Shown: positions 51,282-62,419, counted from the first letter of the stretch. The stretch is 64,000 bases of DNA from Erwinia persicina NBRC 102418 (GCF_001571305.1 NZ_BCTN01000008.1:1-64000), one strand, 5' to 3'. The notes: generated by a model from the sequence alone, not told the origin. Numbers and translations are program-made.

Positions 51282-52217
51282 ATGGCTAATATGTTCGCCC
51301 TGATTCTGGCGATAGCAACGCTGATCACCGGCATTGTCTGGTGTATCGACAAGTTTAAATGGGCACCGGCTCGGCGCGCCAAACGCGCGGAAGCGCAGGC
51401 GCAGGGTATCGAAGCGACAAAGGCTGACAAACAGCCGGGCTGGGTGGAAACCACCGCATCGGTCTTCCCGGTGCTGTTCGTGGTGTTTGTGGTGCGCTCG
51501 TTTATTTATGAGCCGTTCCAGATCCCTTCCGGTTCAATGATGCCGACGCTGCTGATCGGAGATTTTATCGTGGTGGAAAAATTTGCCTACGGTATTAAAG
51601 ATCCGATCACCCAGACAACGCTGATCCCCACGGGGCATCCTAAGCGTGGTGACATTGCGGTATTTAAGTACCCGAAAGATCCCAGCATGGATTACATCAA
51701 ACGCGTGATTGGTTTACCGGGTGACCGGGTGACTTATGACCCCCTGAGTAAAACGGTTTCCGTGCAGCAGTCGGCCAGTGCAGTGCCGGTGACTTATTCA
51801 GATGTGGAAGAAAGTGACTTTATCCAGACCTTCAGCGGCTACAGCGGTAACGAGCGCGGTAATGGTTTCTTCCAGGTCCCCAAAGGGGAGTCGATGCAGG
51901 GCGGCATTCGTTTAGCGACCCGCAACGAGACACTGGGTGACGTTACCCATCGTATCCTGCTGATTGCTCAGGCACCCAGCCAGCCGGGTTCTTACTATCA
52001 GCAGCCAGGACAGCCGCAGTCAAGCTGGGTGGTTCCTGAGGGCATGTACTTTATGATGGGCGACAACCGTGATAACAGCGCCGACAGCCGTTACTGGGGT
52101 TTCGTTCCGGAACGTAACCTGGTGGGCAAAGCAACGGCCATCTGGATGAGCTTCGACAAGCAGGAAGGGGAATGGCCAACCGGCGTGCGCCTGAGCCGCA
52201 TCGGTGGCATCCACTAA
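51282..52217 (+). CDS. lepB: signal peptidase I
   Basis: Inner-membrane serine/lysine protease that removes signal peptides. The 311-residue protein has two N-terminal helices, the catalytic Ser in IPSGSMMPTL (Ser85), the catalytic Lys in DYIKRVIGLPGDRV, and the GDNRDNSADSRYWG box. It is about 13 residues shorter than E. coli LepB (324 aa). It follows lepA by 29 bases. Confidence 0.96.
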   Translation: MANMFALILAIATLITGIVWCIDKFKWAPARRAKRAEAQAQGIEATKADKQPGWVETTASVFPVLFVVFVVRSFIYEPFQIPSGSMMPTLLIGDFIVVEKFAYGIKDPITQTTLIPTGHPKRGDIAVFKYPKDPSMDYIKRVIGLPGDRVTYDPLSKTVSVQQSASAVPVTYSDVEESDFIQTFSGYSGNERGNGFFQVPKGESMQGGIRLATRNETLGDVTHRILLIAQAPSQPGSYYQQPGQPQSSWVVPEGMYFMMGDNRDNSADSRYWGFVPERNLVGKATAIWMSFDKQEGEWPTGVRLSRIGGIH

Positions 52218-52277
52218 TGACCGCCTGCGGGCGGCATTAAAAACGGGTGGTCTGTCGTCTGTCATGTCGGCAGGCCA

Positions 52278-52332
52278 CTGCACACGAAACAGATCGTGTT
52301 GGTGTTCAGGCTCAGCCCTGTTCCGTGTGCAG
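52278..52332 (+). promoter_or_regulatory. RNase III-type hairpin in the rnc leader
   Basis: CTGCACACGAAACAG (52278-52292) pairs with CTGTTCCGTGTGCAG (52318-52332) with a single mismatch over 15 positions. Long stems of this kind in the rnc leader are cut by RNase III itself, giving autoregulation in E. coli. It lies about 30 bases before the rnc ATG. Confidence 0.75.
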
Positions 52333-52360
52333 CATAATTGACGCATTAAGAAATTGGTAA

Positions 52361-53946
<1,586 letters not shown>

Positions 53947-53951
53947 ACCTG

Positions 53952-54689
53952 ATGGAAGGCTGGCAACGCGCATTTGTCCTGCATGGACGGCCTTGGAGCG
54001 AAACCAGCCTGCTGCTTGACCTGTTTTCTGAACAGCATGGCAGGGTACGGGTGCTGGCCAAAGGCGCCCGTTCCAAACGTTCCAGCCTGAAAGGGGCACT
54101 GCAGCCTTTTACCCCGCTGCTGGTGCGCTGGGGAGGCCGTGGCGAGGTGAAAACCCTGCGCGGTGCTGAACCGGTTTCCCTTGCTCTCCCTCTCAGCGGC
54201 ACTTCTCTTTACTGCGGTCTGTACGTTAACGAGCTCCTCTCACGGGTGCTGGAACACGAGACCTCATTCAGTGAACTCTTCTTTGATTATCTGCACTGCA
54301 TTCAGACGCTGGCGGCGGATGCTGCGTCCCCGGAACCTGCACTCCGGCGTTTTGAACTGGCGATGCTCGGCCACCTTGGTTACGGCGTTGATTTTCTGCA
54401 CTGCGCTGGCAGCGGCGAAGAAGTGGCCGATGGCATGACCTACAGCTATCGCGAAGAGAAGGGCTTTATTGCCAGCCTGGTCGTGGGGCACCGCAGTTTT
54501 ACCGGCCGTCATTTACGGGCGCTGTACCAGCGTGAGTTTCCGGATGCTGATACCCTGCGCGCGGCGAAGCGCTTTACCCGCATTGCCCTGAAGCCTTATC
54601 TGGGAGGGAAACCGTTGAAAAGTGCCGAACTGTTCCGTCAGTTTTTGCCGAGAAAACGACCAGATGCACCGCTGACGGACGATGAATAG
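53952..54689 (+). CDS. recO: recombination mediator RecO
   Basis: Loads RecA with RecR. The 245-residue protein begins [20 protein letters not shown] with the OB-fold and continues with [20 protein letters not shown]. It follows era by five bases, as in E. coli. Confidence 0.95.
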   Translation: MEGWQRAFVLHGRPWSETSLLLDLFSEQHGRVRVLAKGARSKRSSLKGALQPFTPLLVRWGGRGEVKTLRGAEPVSLALPLSGTSLYCGLYVNELLSRVLEHETSFSELFFDYLHCIQTLAADAASPEPALRRFELAMLGHLGYGVDFLHCAGSGEEVADGMTYSYREEKGFIASLVVGHRSFTGRHLRALYQREFPDADTLRAAKRFTRIALKPYLGGKPLKSAELFRQFLPRKRPDAPLTDDE

Positions 54690-54763
54690 CCGCCAGCCAT
54701 ACCCCTGTGTGCTGCGATCGTTGTACACTTCTTAAATCCCTTCGCAATTTTCCGAGGACTATC

Positions 54764-55495
54764 ATGGCAGAGCTGTTGTTAGGCGTTAACATCGATCACG
54801 TAGCTACCGTTCGTAATGCCCGTGGCACGCACTATCCCGATCCGGTGCAGGCGGCTTTTATCTCTGAGCAGGCGGGGGCCGATGGCATTACTGTCCATCT
54901 GCGGGAAGACCGCCGTCATATTACCGATCGTGACGTGCGCATTCTGCGTCAGACCATTCAGACCCGAATGAATCTGGAGATGGCGGTGACGGATGAGATG
55001 GTCGATATTGCCTGCGAGATCCTGCCGCACTTCTGCTGCCTGGTACCGGAGAAACGTGAAGAAGTGACCACCGAAGGCGGGCTGGACGTGGCCGGCCAGC
55101 AGGATAAAGTGACGGCTGCGGTAAAACGGCTGAATGATGCCGGCATCCTGGTTTCCCTGTTCATCGACGCTGACCATCGCCAGATTGATGCCGCCGTCGC
55201 CGCCGGCGCGCCTTATATTGAGATCCACACCGGTGCTTACGCTGAAGCCGAAGAAGGCCCGGCACGCGATGTTGAACTGGCGCGTATTGCTGACGCGGCC
55301 ACCTACGCCGCCGGTAAAGGTCTGAAGGTGAATGCCGGGCATGGCCTGACCTACCATAACGTACAGCCAGTTGCCGTGCTGCCGGAGATGCACGAGCTGA
55401 ACATCGGCCATGCCATTATCGGGCGTGCGGTATTTAGCGGCCTGGCTGACGCGGTGAAAGAGATGAAGCAGCTGATGCGGGAAGCGCGCCGTTAA
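54764..55495 (+). CDS. pdxJ: pyridoxine 5'-phosphate synthase
   Basis: Last ring-closing step of vitamin B6 synthesis. The 243-residue TIM barrel includes [36 protein letters not shown] and [12 protein letters not shown]. The frame opens at 54707, but the ATG at 54764 ([12 protein letters not shown]) follows a CGAGGA and matches the family. Its stop overlaps acpS by one base (TAATG). Confidence 0.97.
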   Translation: MAELLLGVNIDHVATVRNARGTHYPDPVQAAFISEQAGADGITVHLREDRRHITDRDVRILRQTIQTRMNLEMAVTDEMVDIACEILPHFCCLVPEKREEVTTEGGLDVAGQQDKVTAAVKRLNDAGILVSLFIDADHRQIDAAVAAGAPYIEIHTGAYAEAEEGPARDVELARIADAATYAAGKGLKVNAGHGLTYHNVQPVAVLPEMHELNIGHAIIGRAVFSGLADAVKEMKQLMREARR

Positions 55496-55875
55496 TGGCT
55501 ATTCTCGGCCTTGGTTCTGACATTGTGGAGATCGCCCGCATCGAAGGGGTGATCTCCCGCTCCGGCGACCGCCTGGCAAAGCGCGTGCTCAGCGCCAGTG
55601 AATGGGCGCAGTATCAGGCGCATCAGCAGCCGGTGCGCTTCCTCGCCAAGCGTTTCGCGGTAAAAGAGGCGGCAGCCAAAGCCTTTGGCACCGGCATTCG
55701 CGGTGGTCTGGCGTTCAATCAGTTTGAGGTTTATAACGATGAACTTGGCAAACCCGGCCTGCGATTTTTCCAGCATGCCAGTGAAGTCGCGGCGAAGCTC
55801 GGGGTGGTGCACGTGCACGTGACGCTGGCCGATGAACGGCACTACGCCTGTGCCACGGTGATTATCGAAAGCTAG
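55495..55875 (+). CDS. acpS: holo-acyl-carrier-protein synthase
   Basis: Transfers 4'-phosphopantetheine to ACP. The 126-residue protein has the metal site [13 protein letters not shown] and the loop [20 protein letters not shown]. Same size as E. coli. It is coupled to pdxJ and ends tail to tail with yfhL, sharing the four-base CTAG. Confidence 0.97.
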   Translation: MAILGLGSDIVEIARIEGVISRSGDRLAKRVLSASEWAQYQAHQQPVRFLAKRFAVKEAAAKAFGTGIRGGLAFNQFEVYNDELGKPGLRFFQHASEVAAKLGVVHVHVTLADERHYACATVIIES

Positions 55876-56126
55876 CCGGCAGGGTGCAGTTCCACAAACT
55901 TCTCCCACAGCTGATCGTGACTTTCGCTGCGTTGCGGGTCGACAATGATGGTGTTATCAATGGGGCAAACCTGCTGGCAGGTGGGGGCGTCGTAGTGACC
56001 GATGCATTCCGTGCAGCGGTCAGCGTCGATTTCATAGAACTCGTCACCCATGGCGATCGCTTCGTTAGGGCACTCGGGTTCGCACATATCACAGTTAATA
56101 CATTTCTTAGTGATCAGCAGCGCCAT
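55872..56126 (-). CDS. yfhL: YfhL 2[4Fe-4S] ferredoxin
   Basis: An 84-residue ferredoxin with two clusters: [12 protein letters not shown] and [18 protein letters not shown]. The frame opens at 56174 but the ATG at 56126 ([12 protein letters not shown]) matches E. coli YfhL. In E. coli yfhL is next to yfhH; here ~4.3 kb separates them. Confidence 0.95.
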   Translation of the reverse strand: MALLITKKCINCDMCEPECPNEAIAMGDEFYEIDADRCTECIGHYDAPTCQQVCPIDNTIIVDPQRSESHDQLWEKFVELHPAG

Positions 56127-56146
56127 CGTTCTTTCATCCAGTAACC

Positions 56147-56166
56147 GGTTAAAGTGCGCGGGTATT
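56147..56166. repeat. left direct repeat of the yfhH 3' region
   Basis: The 20 bases GGTTAAAGTGCGCGGGTATT are identical at 60438-60457. The similarity continues imperfectly for another ~80 bases into the end of yfhH on both sides of the nucleoside island. Confidence 0.85.
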
Positions 56167-56183
56167 ATACGCACACTGACTGT

Positions 56184-56249
56184 TCAGACCAGCTTTTTCA
56201 CCTGAGTTTCATTGTGGTGAATACGGCTGGAAGTGCGATCCGGGTTGTC
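56184..56249 (-). pseudogene. yfhH: divergent 3' fragment of yfhH
   Basis: The minus strand reads DNPDRTSSRIHHNETQVKKLV then stop, aligning to the end of the intact YfhH (RDPERASSHIRHSEALVKKLV) with mostly conservative changes. It sits just upstream of yfhL, where yfhH ends in E. coli. The similarity fades before 56260. It is a fragment of the original yfhH terminus or of an imported one. Confidence 0.75.
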
Positions 56250-56390
56250 TGCTCCGCGGTTACAGTGGACGATAGACTGCGGTAACGTATCCCTGTTACG
56301 GGGCATCAATACATCCTCTTTACTGGTTTCGTTTATTCAGGTCGCTATTCTGCTAAAAATGACTGGCGTTTGAGGCAGTCCTTTTTTATA

Positions 56391-57326
56391 TCAAAAAGAC
56401 ATTATGTTAGACGAAATAAGCTCTAAAAGAGCTTTACTGTCAACATCTAATATGATGTTTACGTTATATAAAGGACGTTCATTAGAAATAATTGCATTTT
56501 CATTAACGAGTTCTTTCTCTGTTCTGGCGAAACATTGCCCGTATTTTTCTTTTGAAGTGTAGTCAATTTCAATACTACCTTTAATGCCTGAAAATAAACC
56601 AGGATTTATTACATAGGCAATTGCGCAAGGATCATGTAGGTAAGGATCTTTCATCGCATATACTCGTGACATACTGGCGGAAATCTGTGCTACATGATTT
56701 CCAGTCTCAAGAATGTTACATAACCCTTTACGAATATCTACTTTTTCTGTGACATCCAAACCCAACATCGTCACATGCCTGGCAGTATCAAAAACAATAT
56801 GGGCAGCATGGGGATCAACATAAAAATTAAATTCAGCATAAGCAGTGATATTGCCAGGACAGAAAGCAGCGCCACCCATCAGCACAATATCTTTAATATT
56901 ATCAGCCAGTGCAGGCTCTTTAATAAGCGCTAATGCAATGTTAGTTAGGGGGCCTATAGGGCAGATTATAATTTCTCCGGGGTTTTCCATTACGGTTTTA
57001 ATAATAAAATCCACCGCATGGTAACCAGAATCTTCCTGGACTGGTTCAGGTAGTTCTATGCCGCCAAGTCCATTTTCACCATGAACCATGGTCGTTTTTC
57101 CCGCAGCGAACATAAGTGGACGGGAAGTACCTTTAAATACAGGGATGTCACTTTTTCCAGCAAGCTCTGTAATTTTCCTCGCGTTTTTAAATGTTTTGTC
57201 AATACTAATATTACCGGCAATAGTGGTGATTCCCATTAATTTTATTTCAGGATCTGCTATCGCTAATAGTATTGCTATAGCATCATCTATTCCAGGGTCA
57301 CAATCAATTATTATTTTTTTTACCAT
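56391..57326 (-). CDS. nucleoside hydrolase (inosine-uridine preferring family)
   Basis: Splits nucleosides into base and ribose. The 311-residue protein has the calcium-binding DCDPGIDDA motif at residues 8-16, and the conserved GPLTNIALAL and LHDPCAIAYVI segments. Codon use and base composition are AT-rich, unlike the GC-rich flanks. Third gene of the island and last in the likely operon. Specificity (purine or pyrimidine) cannot be told from sequence. Confidence 0.9.
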   Translation of the reverse strand: MVKKIIIDCDPGIDDAIAILLAIADPEIKLMGITTIAGNISIDKTFKNARKITELAGKSDIPVFKGTSRPLMFAAGKTTMVHGENGLGGIELPEPVQEDSGYHAVDFIIKTVMENPGEIIICPIGPLTNIALALIKEPALADNIKDIVLMGGAAFCPGNITAYAEFNFYVDPHAAHIVFDTARHVTMLGLDVTEKVDIRKGLCNILETGNHVAQISASMSRVYAMKDPYLHDPCAIAYVINPGLFSGIKGSIEIDYTSKEKYGQCFARTEKELVNENAIISNERPLYNVNIILDVDSKALLELISSNIMSF

Positions 57327-57521
57327 TTTTATTTTTTCCTGATAGGGTTGGAAATTAATATTCGTTTGAACTTTTTCTTAAGGGAATAACAACTTAATTA
57401 TACATTTAGTATTTAAGTTTTTTTGCAGGTTTTGTTAAAAGTCTTTCTACTATTGAAGAGCAATAATATAACATTATATCCTTAGTGTTTTTCACCTGTC
57501 TGATTTCCAGATGTTAGTGGT

Positions 57522-58709
57522 TTAAATAACGATTCCTACTATTGAAGATGAAAGGAAACTGACCAGTGTTGATCCTACTATTAATCTAAAACTATTGGAT
57601 GCGATCATTTTACCATGCTCTTTACTGATATTACTCACGCAGCCTATGATCATAGCGATCGATCCTAGATTCGAAAATGAGATCAGGAATACAGACATTA
57701 TAGCCTCTGATCGCGTATCAATGCTTGTCATTTTAATAAATTCAATTATCGCAACAAATTCATTTGCCATTATTTTTGTTGCGATAACTTGTCCCATCTT
57801 TATTGTTTCATTCCACGGGATCCCCATAAGAAAGGCGAATGGTGAAAACAGATATCCAATCAGTTCCTGGAATGTTTTTCCTAAAGCGTAACTAAAAATA
57901 TCATTTAGCATCGCAATCAATGCAATGAAACCAAGCAGTGCGGGCACAACAGCAAGTAGAACTTTAAAACCATCTTGCATATGCTCAATGAGCATCTCGA
58001 AAAATGATTTTTTATTCCCCTCCGCTTCTGGGTGTAATGATGCATTTACAGCTGCTGGTTCACCAGGGTTTATTAGTGAAACTATTATAATAGTGCTAAA
58101 AAAATTCAAACAAACGCCTATAAATACATAACGTGGTTCAAGCATCTGTGTATAAGCTCCCAGAATAGCCAAATCCACGGTAGAGAGCGAACAGGCCGCA
58201 ATTGTATACATCTGTGGCTGTGTTAATCGGGGGATATATTCTTTTATAGAAACATAAACAGCCGTCATTCCGACTGCAATAGTATTTACTGCAGCAAATG
58301 ATTCCAGCTTGCCCAGTTTAGAAATTCTGTTAATACTGGAGCCTATGATAATTATAAAGATATTAAGGATTTTAAAGTGTTTTAATAATCCGATTAAAGA
58401 GCAAATGAAAACCAGAGGCAGCAATGCAACAACAATAAACGCGGGTGATGATTTGTTTGTGATTTCACCGAATACGAAATTAATCCCCTGATTGGCGTAA
58501 TGAATAAGATGTTCTATTCTGGATTCAATATAGTTTAATGAGTTTTCCCCCGCTGAAGTATGCATTAAAACCAGAGTGGTGATAAATTCAATGCTAAGAA
58601 TAATAATAATGGGTCTTGCTCTCCTGAGCATATCCTTGCGACTGAAACTAATAGCAGCAGTGATTATTATAATAAATAATAAGCTTAATGAAAATATGAA
58701 ATATTTCAT
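57522..58709 (-). CDS. concentrative nucleoside transporter (CNT/NupC family)
   Basis: A 395-residue membrane protein with many hydrophobic segments. Characteristic CNT stretches are GKLESFAAVNTIAVGMTAVY, GAYTQMLEPRYVFIGVCLN and IPWNETIKMGQVIATKIMAN. It imports nucleosides with protons or sodium. It lies between the kinase-regulator and the hydrolase genes and is AT-rich like them. Confidence 0.88.
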   Translation of the reverse strand: MKYFIFSLSLLFIIIITAAISFSRKDMLRRARPIIIILSIEFITTLVLMHTSAGENSLNYIESRIEHLIHYANQGINFVFGEITNKSSPAFIVVALLPLVFICSLIGLLKHFKILNIFIIIIGSSINRISKLGKLESFAAVNTIAVGMTAVYVSIKEYIPRLTQPQMYTIAACSLSTVDLAILGAYTQMLEPRYVFIGVCLNFFSTIIIVSLINPGEPAAVNASLHPEAEGNKKSFFEMLIEHMQDGFKVLLAVVPALLGFIALIAMLNDIFSYALGKTFQELIGYLFSPFAFLMGIPWNETIKMGQVIATKIMANEFVAIIEFIKMTSIDTRSEAIMSVFLISFSNLGSIAMIIGCVSNISKEHGKMIASNSFRLIVGSTLVSFLSSSIVGIVI

Positions 58710-58799
58710 AGTATGCTACCTTGTATAGGTTAAACTGTGCTAAATTAAAATATTTTAATATTACGCGGTTTTCTGAAGTCTCAAAGGCGCTTTAAAAAA

Positions 58800-60008
58800 T
58801 TATTCTCTGTATTTTCCTTTGAGTAGTCGATCAGACACGCCTTCTTTTGCTGGCATTGACGAGGCACCTTTTTTCTCTACAGCAAGAGAAGCATAAGCCA
58901 CTGCGTACCGGATAGCATTGTCCATGCTACTGCCTTCCGCTATCTTTGCGGCTAATGCACCATTAAAAGCATCTCCGGCACCACTGGTATCAATTACCGC
59001 CGCTGAGATAGCCCGAAACCTTTTCATCACGACACCATTATAATAAATAGCGCCTTGTTGGCCCTGTGTCATAATGATTTCATTGACACCCATGCTGTGT
59101 ATTTTTTTTAAAGCAATATCAGCATCATCATTAGTGTTTATTTTTATTCCTGAAAGAAGTTCTGCCTCTTTTTCGTTCGGTGTCAGTAGATCAACAAGAT
59201 GTAAGTGTGAAAGTATATCCTCAGAGTAGGGTGCCGGGTTGAGAATGATATAACATCGATATGCGCTGGCGATTTCTAGTGCAAGTTTAGTTGCCTGTAT
59301 ATTGTTTTCTAATTGAGTCAAAAAAACCTTTGCTTGCATAATATTTATTTGTTCGCTAAGTATTTCATGCATATCAATGTTTTCATTTGCACCAGGATCA
59401 ATAACGATATTACTATTCCCTTGTTCCATTTCAATCATGACTAATGCACTTCCTGTCTTTAATTCAGTATCTCTGATTATAGTTGTTTTGTTTATGCGTG
59501 ACCCCTGAAGGTATCGTTCTGCAATATCTCCTGGTGCATCATTCCCAACTTTAATAAAAAGATGAATGTTATCATTAAATTGGGATGCTGCAATTGCCTG
59601 ATTTGCCCCTTTCCCTCCAGGGAAAAACTCTGTTGAAATTGCTTTTATTGTTTCCCCTACGGCAGGAAAGTGCATAACTTCGGTAACGATATCAAGATTA
59701 AATGATCCGAAAATATAAATTAAATTTGACAACGCTTTGTGAGTTTCATGTTCAGTTTTTACGTATGACGGAAAGTCTATTCCTCGCTTCTGGTTTAATA
59801 GTTCATTTACGTTTTTTTCGATATTTAAATTTTTTATTTTCGCTCCGCCATAAAACTTACTTGCGATGCCTTGATGGCATAACTGATCTATGTAGCGTCT
59901 TACGGTTCTTTCTGTGACTTTCAAAACCAGTGAAGATTCCCGGATATAAATAACCCTATCTGCTACAAGTTTTTTTCGGAGATAATCAATAGCCTGAGTT
60001 TTTTTCAT
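58800..60008 (-). CDS. HTH-regulator/ribokinase fusion protein
   Basis: A 402-residue protein with a DeoR/winged-helix N terminus (QAIDYLRKKLVADRVIYIRE, VTERTVRRYIDQLCHQGIAS) and a PfkB-family sugar kinase from about residue 75. Kinase marks are FGSFNLDIVTEVMHFPAVGE, FFPGGKGANQAIAAS, and the catalytic IDTSGAGDAFNGALAAKI. The start at 60008 follows AGAGGG. Expected to phosphorylate the ribose freed by the hydrolase and perhaps to control the operon. HTH-kinase fusions are known (E. coli YeiI has one of another type). Confidence 0.85.
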   Translation of the reverse strand: MKKTQAIDYLRKKLVADRVIYIRESSLVLKVTERTVRRYIDQLCHQGIASKFYGGAKIKNLNIEKNVNELLNQKRGIDFPSYVKTEHETHKALSNLIYIFGSFNLDIVTEVMHFPAVGETIKAISTEFFPGGKGANQAIAASQFNDNIHLFIKVGNDAPGDIAERYLQGSRINKTTIIRDTELKTGSALVMIEMEQGNSNIVIDPGANENIDMHEILSEQINIMQAKVFLTQLENNIQATKLALEIASAYRCYIILNPAPYSEDILSHLHLVDLLTPNEKEAELLSGIKINTNDDADIALKKIHSMGVNEIIMTQGQQGAIYYNGVVMKRFRAISAAVIDTSGAGDAFNGALAAKIAEGSSMDNAIRYAVAYASLAVEKKGASSMPAKEGVSDRLLKGKYRE

Positions 60009-60053
60009 TAGCCCTCTCTTGATATCTATCATATATCTTGCTGATACATATGC

Positions 60054-60069
60054 TGTAAGCACTATCACA
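60054..60069. promoter_or_regulatory. CRP-like site upstream of the island operon
   Basis: TGTAAGCACTATCACA matches TGTGA-N6-TCACA at all but one core base. It lies about 46 bases upstream of the fusion-gene start codon, so CRP activation of the nucleoside operon is plausible. Confidence 0.5.
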
Positions 60070-60437
60070 AAAATTGTCTAAGACTGGACAGCTAATAGTC
60101 CGATTCCGTGAACAGATAAGTTTGTCGCTATTTCCGCATTATCTGTATTGGCTTGCTCTTACATTGGCATCAAAAATCCGACTCTCCTCTTTTTCATTTC
60201 TTCCTCGTTAACCTTCGTTGAACCCGATAATACATCAACATGTTTTGATATGAAGTGAAATCAGGTCATCTTGTACTGAAATTGGTAGGGTTTGTGTTGC
60301 TAACTGCATCGACAGGGAAAAGCAGGGATGTTATTAATAACCTGCAGATTACAAAGGAAATTGTATCGGTGCTTAGAGATATCACATTGGATATATTTTT
60401 TAATGGGCAGCGACACCATCGATCTCAGTCAAAAACA
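60070..60437. other. upstream flank of the nucleoside island
   Basis: An AT-rich 370-base stretch with no supported gene. It ends at the right-hand direct repeat. Confidence 0.45.
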
Positions 60438-60457
60438 GGTTAAAGTGCGCGGGTATT
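60438..60457. repeat. right direct repeat of the yfhH 3' region
   Basis: Identical over 20 bases to 56147-56166. It lies between the island and the intact yfhH stop codon. Confidence 0.85.
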
Positions 60458-60473
60458 TACGCGCACTCTCTGC

Positions 60474-61313
60474 TCAGACCAGCTTTTTCACCAGTGCTTC
60501 GCTGTGACGGATATGGCTGGAAGCCCGTTCCGGATCGCGCTGGATCAGTGCCATAAACAGCAGGTCGGTCAGCGCCAGTTGCGCAGTGGTTGACGAGATG
60601 GCCGCGCTTCGCGTTGTCTGCTCTTCTGCCACGGTGTACAGGCAGTGGCTGGCTGCCTGCTGGAGAGTGTTGGGCGTGAATCCCGTAAACGCCAGTACGG
60701 TGGCGCCGATGCGCTGGGCTTCCTGGGCGGCCAGGTTAATCTCGCGGCGTTCGCCAGTGTAAGAGATCGCCAGCAGCACATCGCCCACCTCTAAGGCCTG
60801 AACGCTGGCCAGCAGGGCATGCATATCCTGTTCCGCCACCGCGCTAATGCCAATCTTCATCAGCTTCCAGGAAAAATCTTTGGCAACCAGGCCGGAAGCG
60901 CCGATACCTACCAGCACGATACGTCTGGCCTGCTTCAACAGGCGCAATGTTTCCAGGAGCATCTCTTCACTGTTAATATCCAGTGTGGCGCGAATCGCGG
61001 AACACTTCTCTGTAAACAGCTTTTCTCCAACTACTTTCAGCGCATCATCACTCAGAATATGATTATGAACGGTGATCGCATCCTTCTCCGTAAGTGATTC
61101 ACTCAGTGCCAGCTTCAGTGCCGGAAATCCTTTGTAGCCCAGTTTCTGGGCGAATTTTACTACGCTGGACTGACTGACCCCTGATTCATCCGCCAGTTTC
61201 TGTGAACTCAGATGACGGGCGCGGTCCGGCTGCGACAGCAGGTAGTCAGCAAGCCGACGTTCATTCAGAGCCAGGCTGGGATAAAGCTGACGGATACGCA
61301 GCAGTGAACTCAT
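60474..61313 (-). CDS. yfhH: RpiR-family regulator YfhH (MurR-like)
   Basis: A 279-residue regulator with an N-terminal RpiR helix-turn-helix (YLLSQPDRARHLSSQKLADE, SGVSQSSVVKFAQKLGYKGF) and a C-terminal SIS phosphosugar-binding domain (IVLVGIGASGLVAKDFSWKL). In E. coli yfhH lies between yfhL and pgpC (yfhB). Here murQ and murP lie divergently next to it. Since E. coli murQP has its own RpiR regulator MurR, YfhH may take that job here. Confidence 0.92.
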   Translation of the reverse strand: MSSLLRIRQLYPSLALNERRLADYLLSQPDRARHLSSQKLADESGVSQSSVVKFAQKLGYKGFPALKLALSESLTEKDAITVHNHILSDDALKVVGEKLFTEKCSAIRATLDINSEEMLLETLRLLKQARRIVLVGIGASGLVAKDFSWKLMKIGISAVAEQDMHALLASVQALEVGDVLLAISYTGERREINLAAQEAQRIGATVLAFTGFTPNTLQQAASHCLYTVAEEQTTRSAAISSTTAQLALTDLLFMALIQRDPERASSHIRHSEALVKKLV

Positions 61314-61391
61314 GATTTTTCCTCTTACGAATCAGGCTCATCATATTGAATTATCTGTAATGATAACATTCAGTGTCCTAAGTCTAACGTG

Positions 61392-61429
61392 CCATTTTAA
61401 GGTTTCCATGATTAAAAAGGGTAAAATGG
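61392..61429. promoter_or_regulatory. inverted repeat between yfhH and murQ
   Basis: CCATTTTA (61392-61399) and TAAAATGG (61422-61429) are exact inverted copies with a 22-base spacer, between the divergent yfhH and murQ genes. It could be an operator for the RpiR regulator. No functional evidence. Confidence 0.45.
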
Positions 61430-61502
61430 GTTACGGCAAAGAATAAAATATTCGTATATATTTATCTTAAGATGAATTAAAAATTCAAAAAAGAGGATGT
61501 TC

Positions 61503-62399
61503 ATGGATCTTGGTTCACTGGTATCAGAGATGCGTAATCCGGAGACGCTCGACCTGGATAATTTGTCAACGTTAGAGATGTTGTCGAGATTTAATCAGCA
61601 GGATGCCACCGTGGCGGAAGCCGTCCGTCTGACGCTGCCGCAGGTGGCGGAGGCCGTTGATGCCGCCGCCGCCGCACTCTCTTCCGGCGGCCGGTTGATC
61701 TATATGGGGGCCGGCACCAGCGGACGGCTGGGCGTGCTGGATGCGTCCGAATGCCCGCCAACCTTTGGCGTACCGCACGGCATGATTGTCGGGCTGATTG
61801 CCGGCGGCCCGGGTGCCTTACTGAAAGCAGTAGAAGGCGCTGAGGACGATGAACAGCTGGGGATCGCGGATTTACAGGCGCTGAACCTGACGCCTAACGA
61901 TATGGTGGTGGGGATAGCCGCCTCCGGGCGCACGCCATACGTGACGGGTGCGCTGCGCTTTGCCCGCCAGCAGGGCTGTCGTACGGCGGCAATCTCCTGC
62001 AACCCCGACTCCCCCATCGCCCGTGAAGCGCTGATTGCCATCTCGCCCGTGGTTGGCCCGGAGGCGCTGACCGGATCAACGCGCCTGAAATCGGGAACGG
62101 CCCAGAAGCTGGTGCTGAATATGCTCTCTACGGGGGCCATGGTTAAAATCGGTAAGGTCTACCAAAACCTGATGGTGGACATGCAGGCGACTAATATCAA
62201 ACTGGTTGATCGCGCGCGGCGCATGGTGTGTGAAGCTACGTGCTGCGATGCGCAGCTGGCTGAGAACGCCTTACAGCAGGCGCAGTACGAAGTGAAAACC
62301 GCGATTCTAATGATTCTCGCCGATCTTCCGGCTGACCAGGCAAAACAGCGACTGATTGCCTGTAACGGCTTTTTGCGTGCGGCACTCGCCAGCGACTAA
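61503..62399 (+). CDS. murQ: N-acetylmuramic acid 6-phosphate etherase
   Basis: Removes the lactyl group of MurNAc-6-phosphate to give GlcNAc-6-phosphate in cell-wall recycling. The 298-residue protein has the SIS core [23 protein letters not shown]-type loop and [20 protein letters not shown]. The ATG at 61503 lies six bases after AAGAGG; the ATG at 61497 sits against it. Followed by murP after 20 bases. Confidence 0.94.
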   Translation: MDLGSLVSEMRNPETLDLDNLSTLEMLSRFNQQDATVAEAVRLTLPQVAEAVDAAAAALSSGGRLIYMGAGTSGRLGVLDASECPPTFGVPHGMIVGLIAGGPGALLKAVEGAEDDEQLGIADLQALNLTPNDMVVGIAASGRTPYVTGALRFARQQGCRTAAISCNPDSPIAREALIAISPVVGPEALTGSTRLKSGTAQKLVLNMLSTGAMVKIGKVYQNLMVDMQATNIKLVDRARRMVCEATCCDAQLAENALQQAQYEVKTAILMILADLPADQAKQRLIACNGFLRAALASD

Positions 62400-62419
62400 T
62401 GGCATAAAAAGGATCCCCC

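Noticed and set aside
60255-60443. 62-codon plus-strand frame upstream of the island
   Set aside because: No recognisable motif, and it runs into the right-hand direct repeat next to yfhH.
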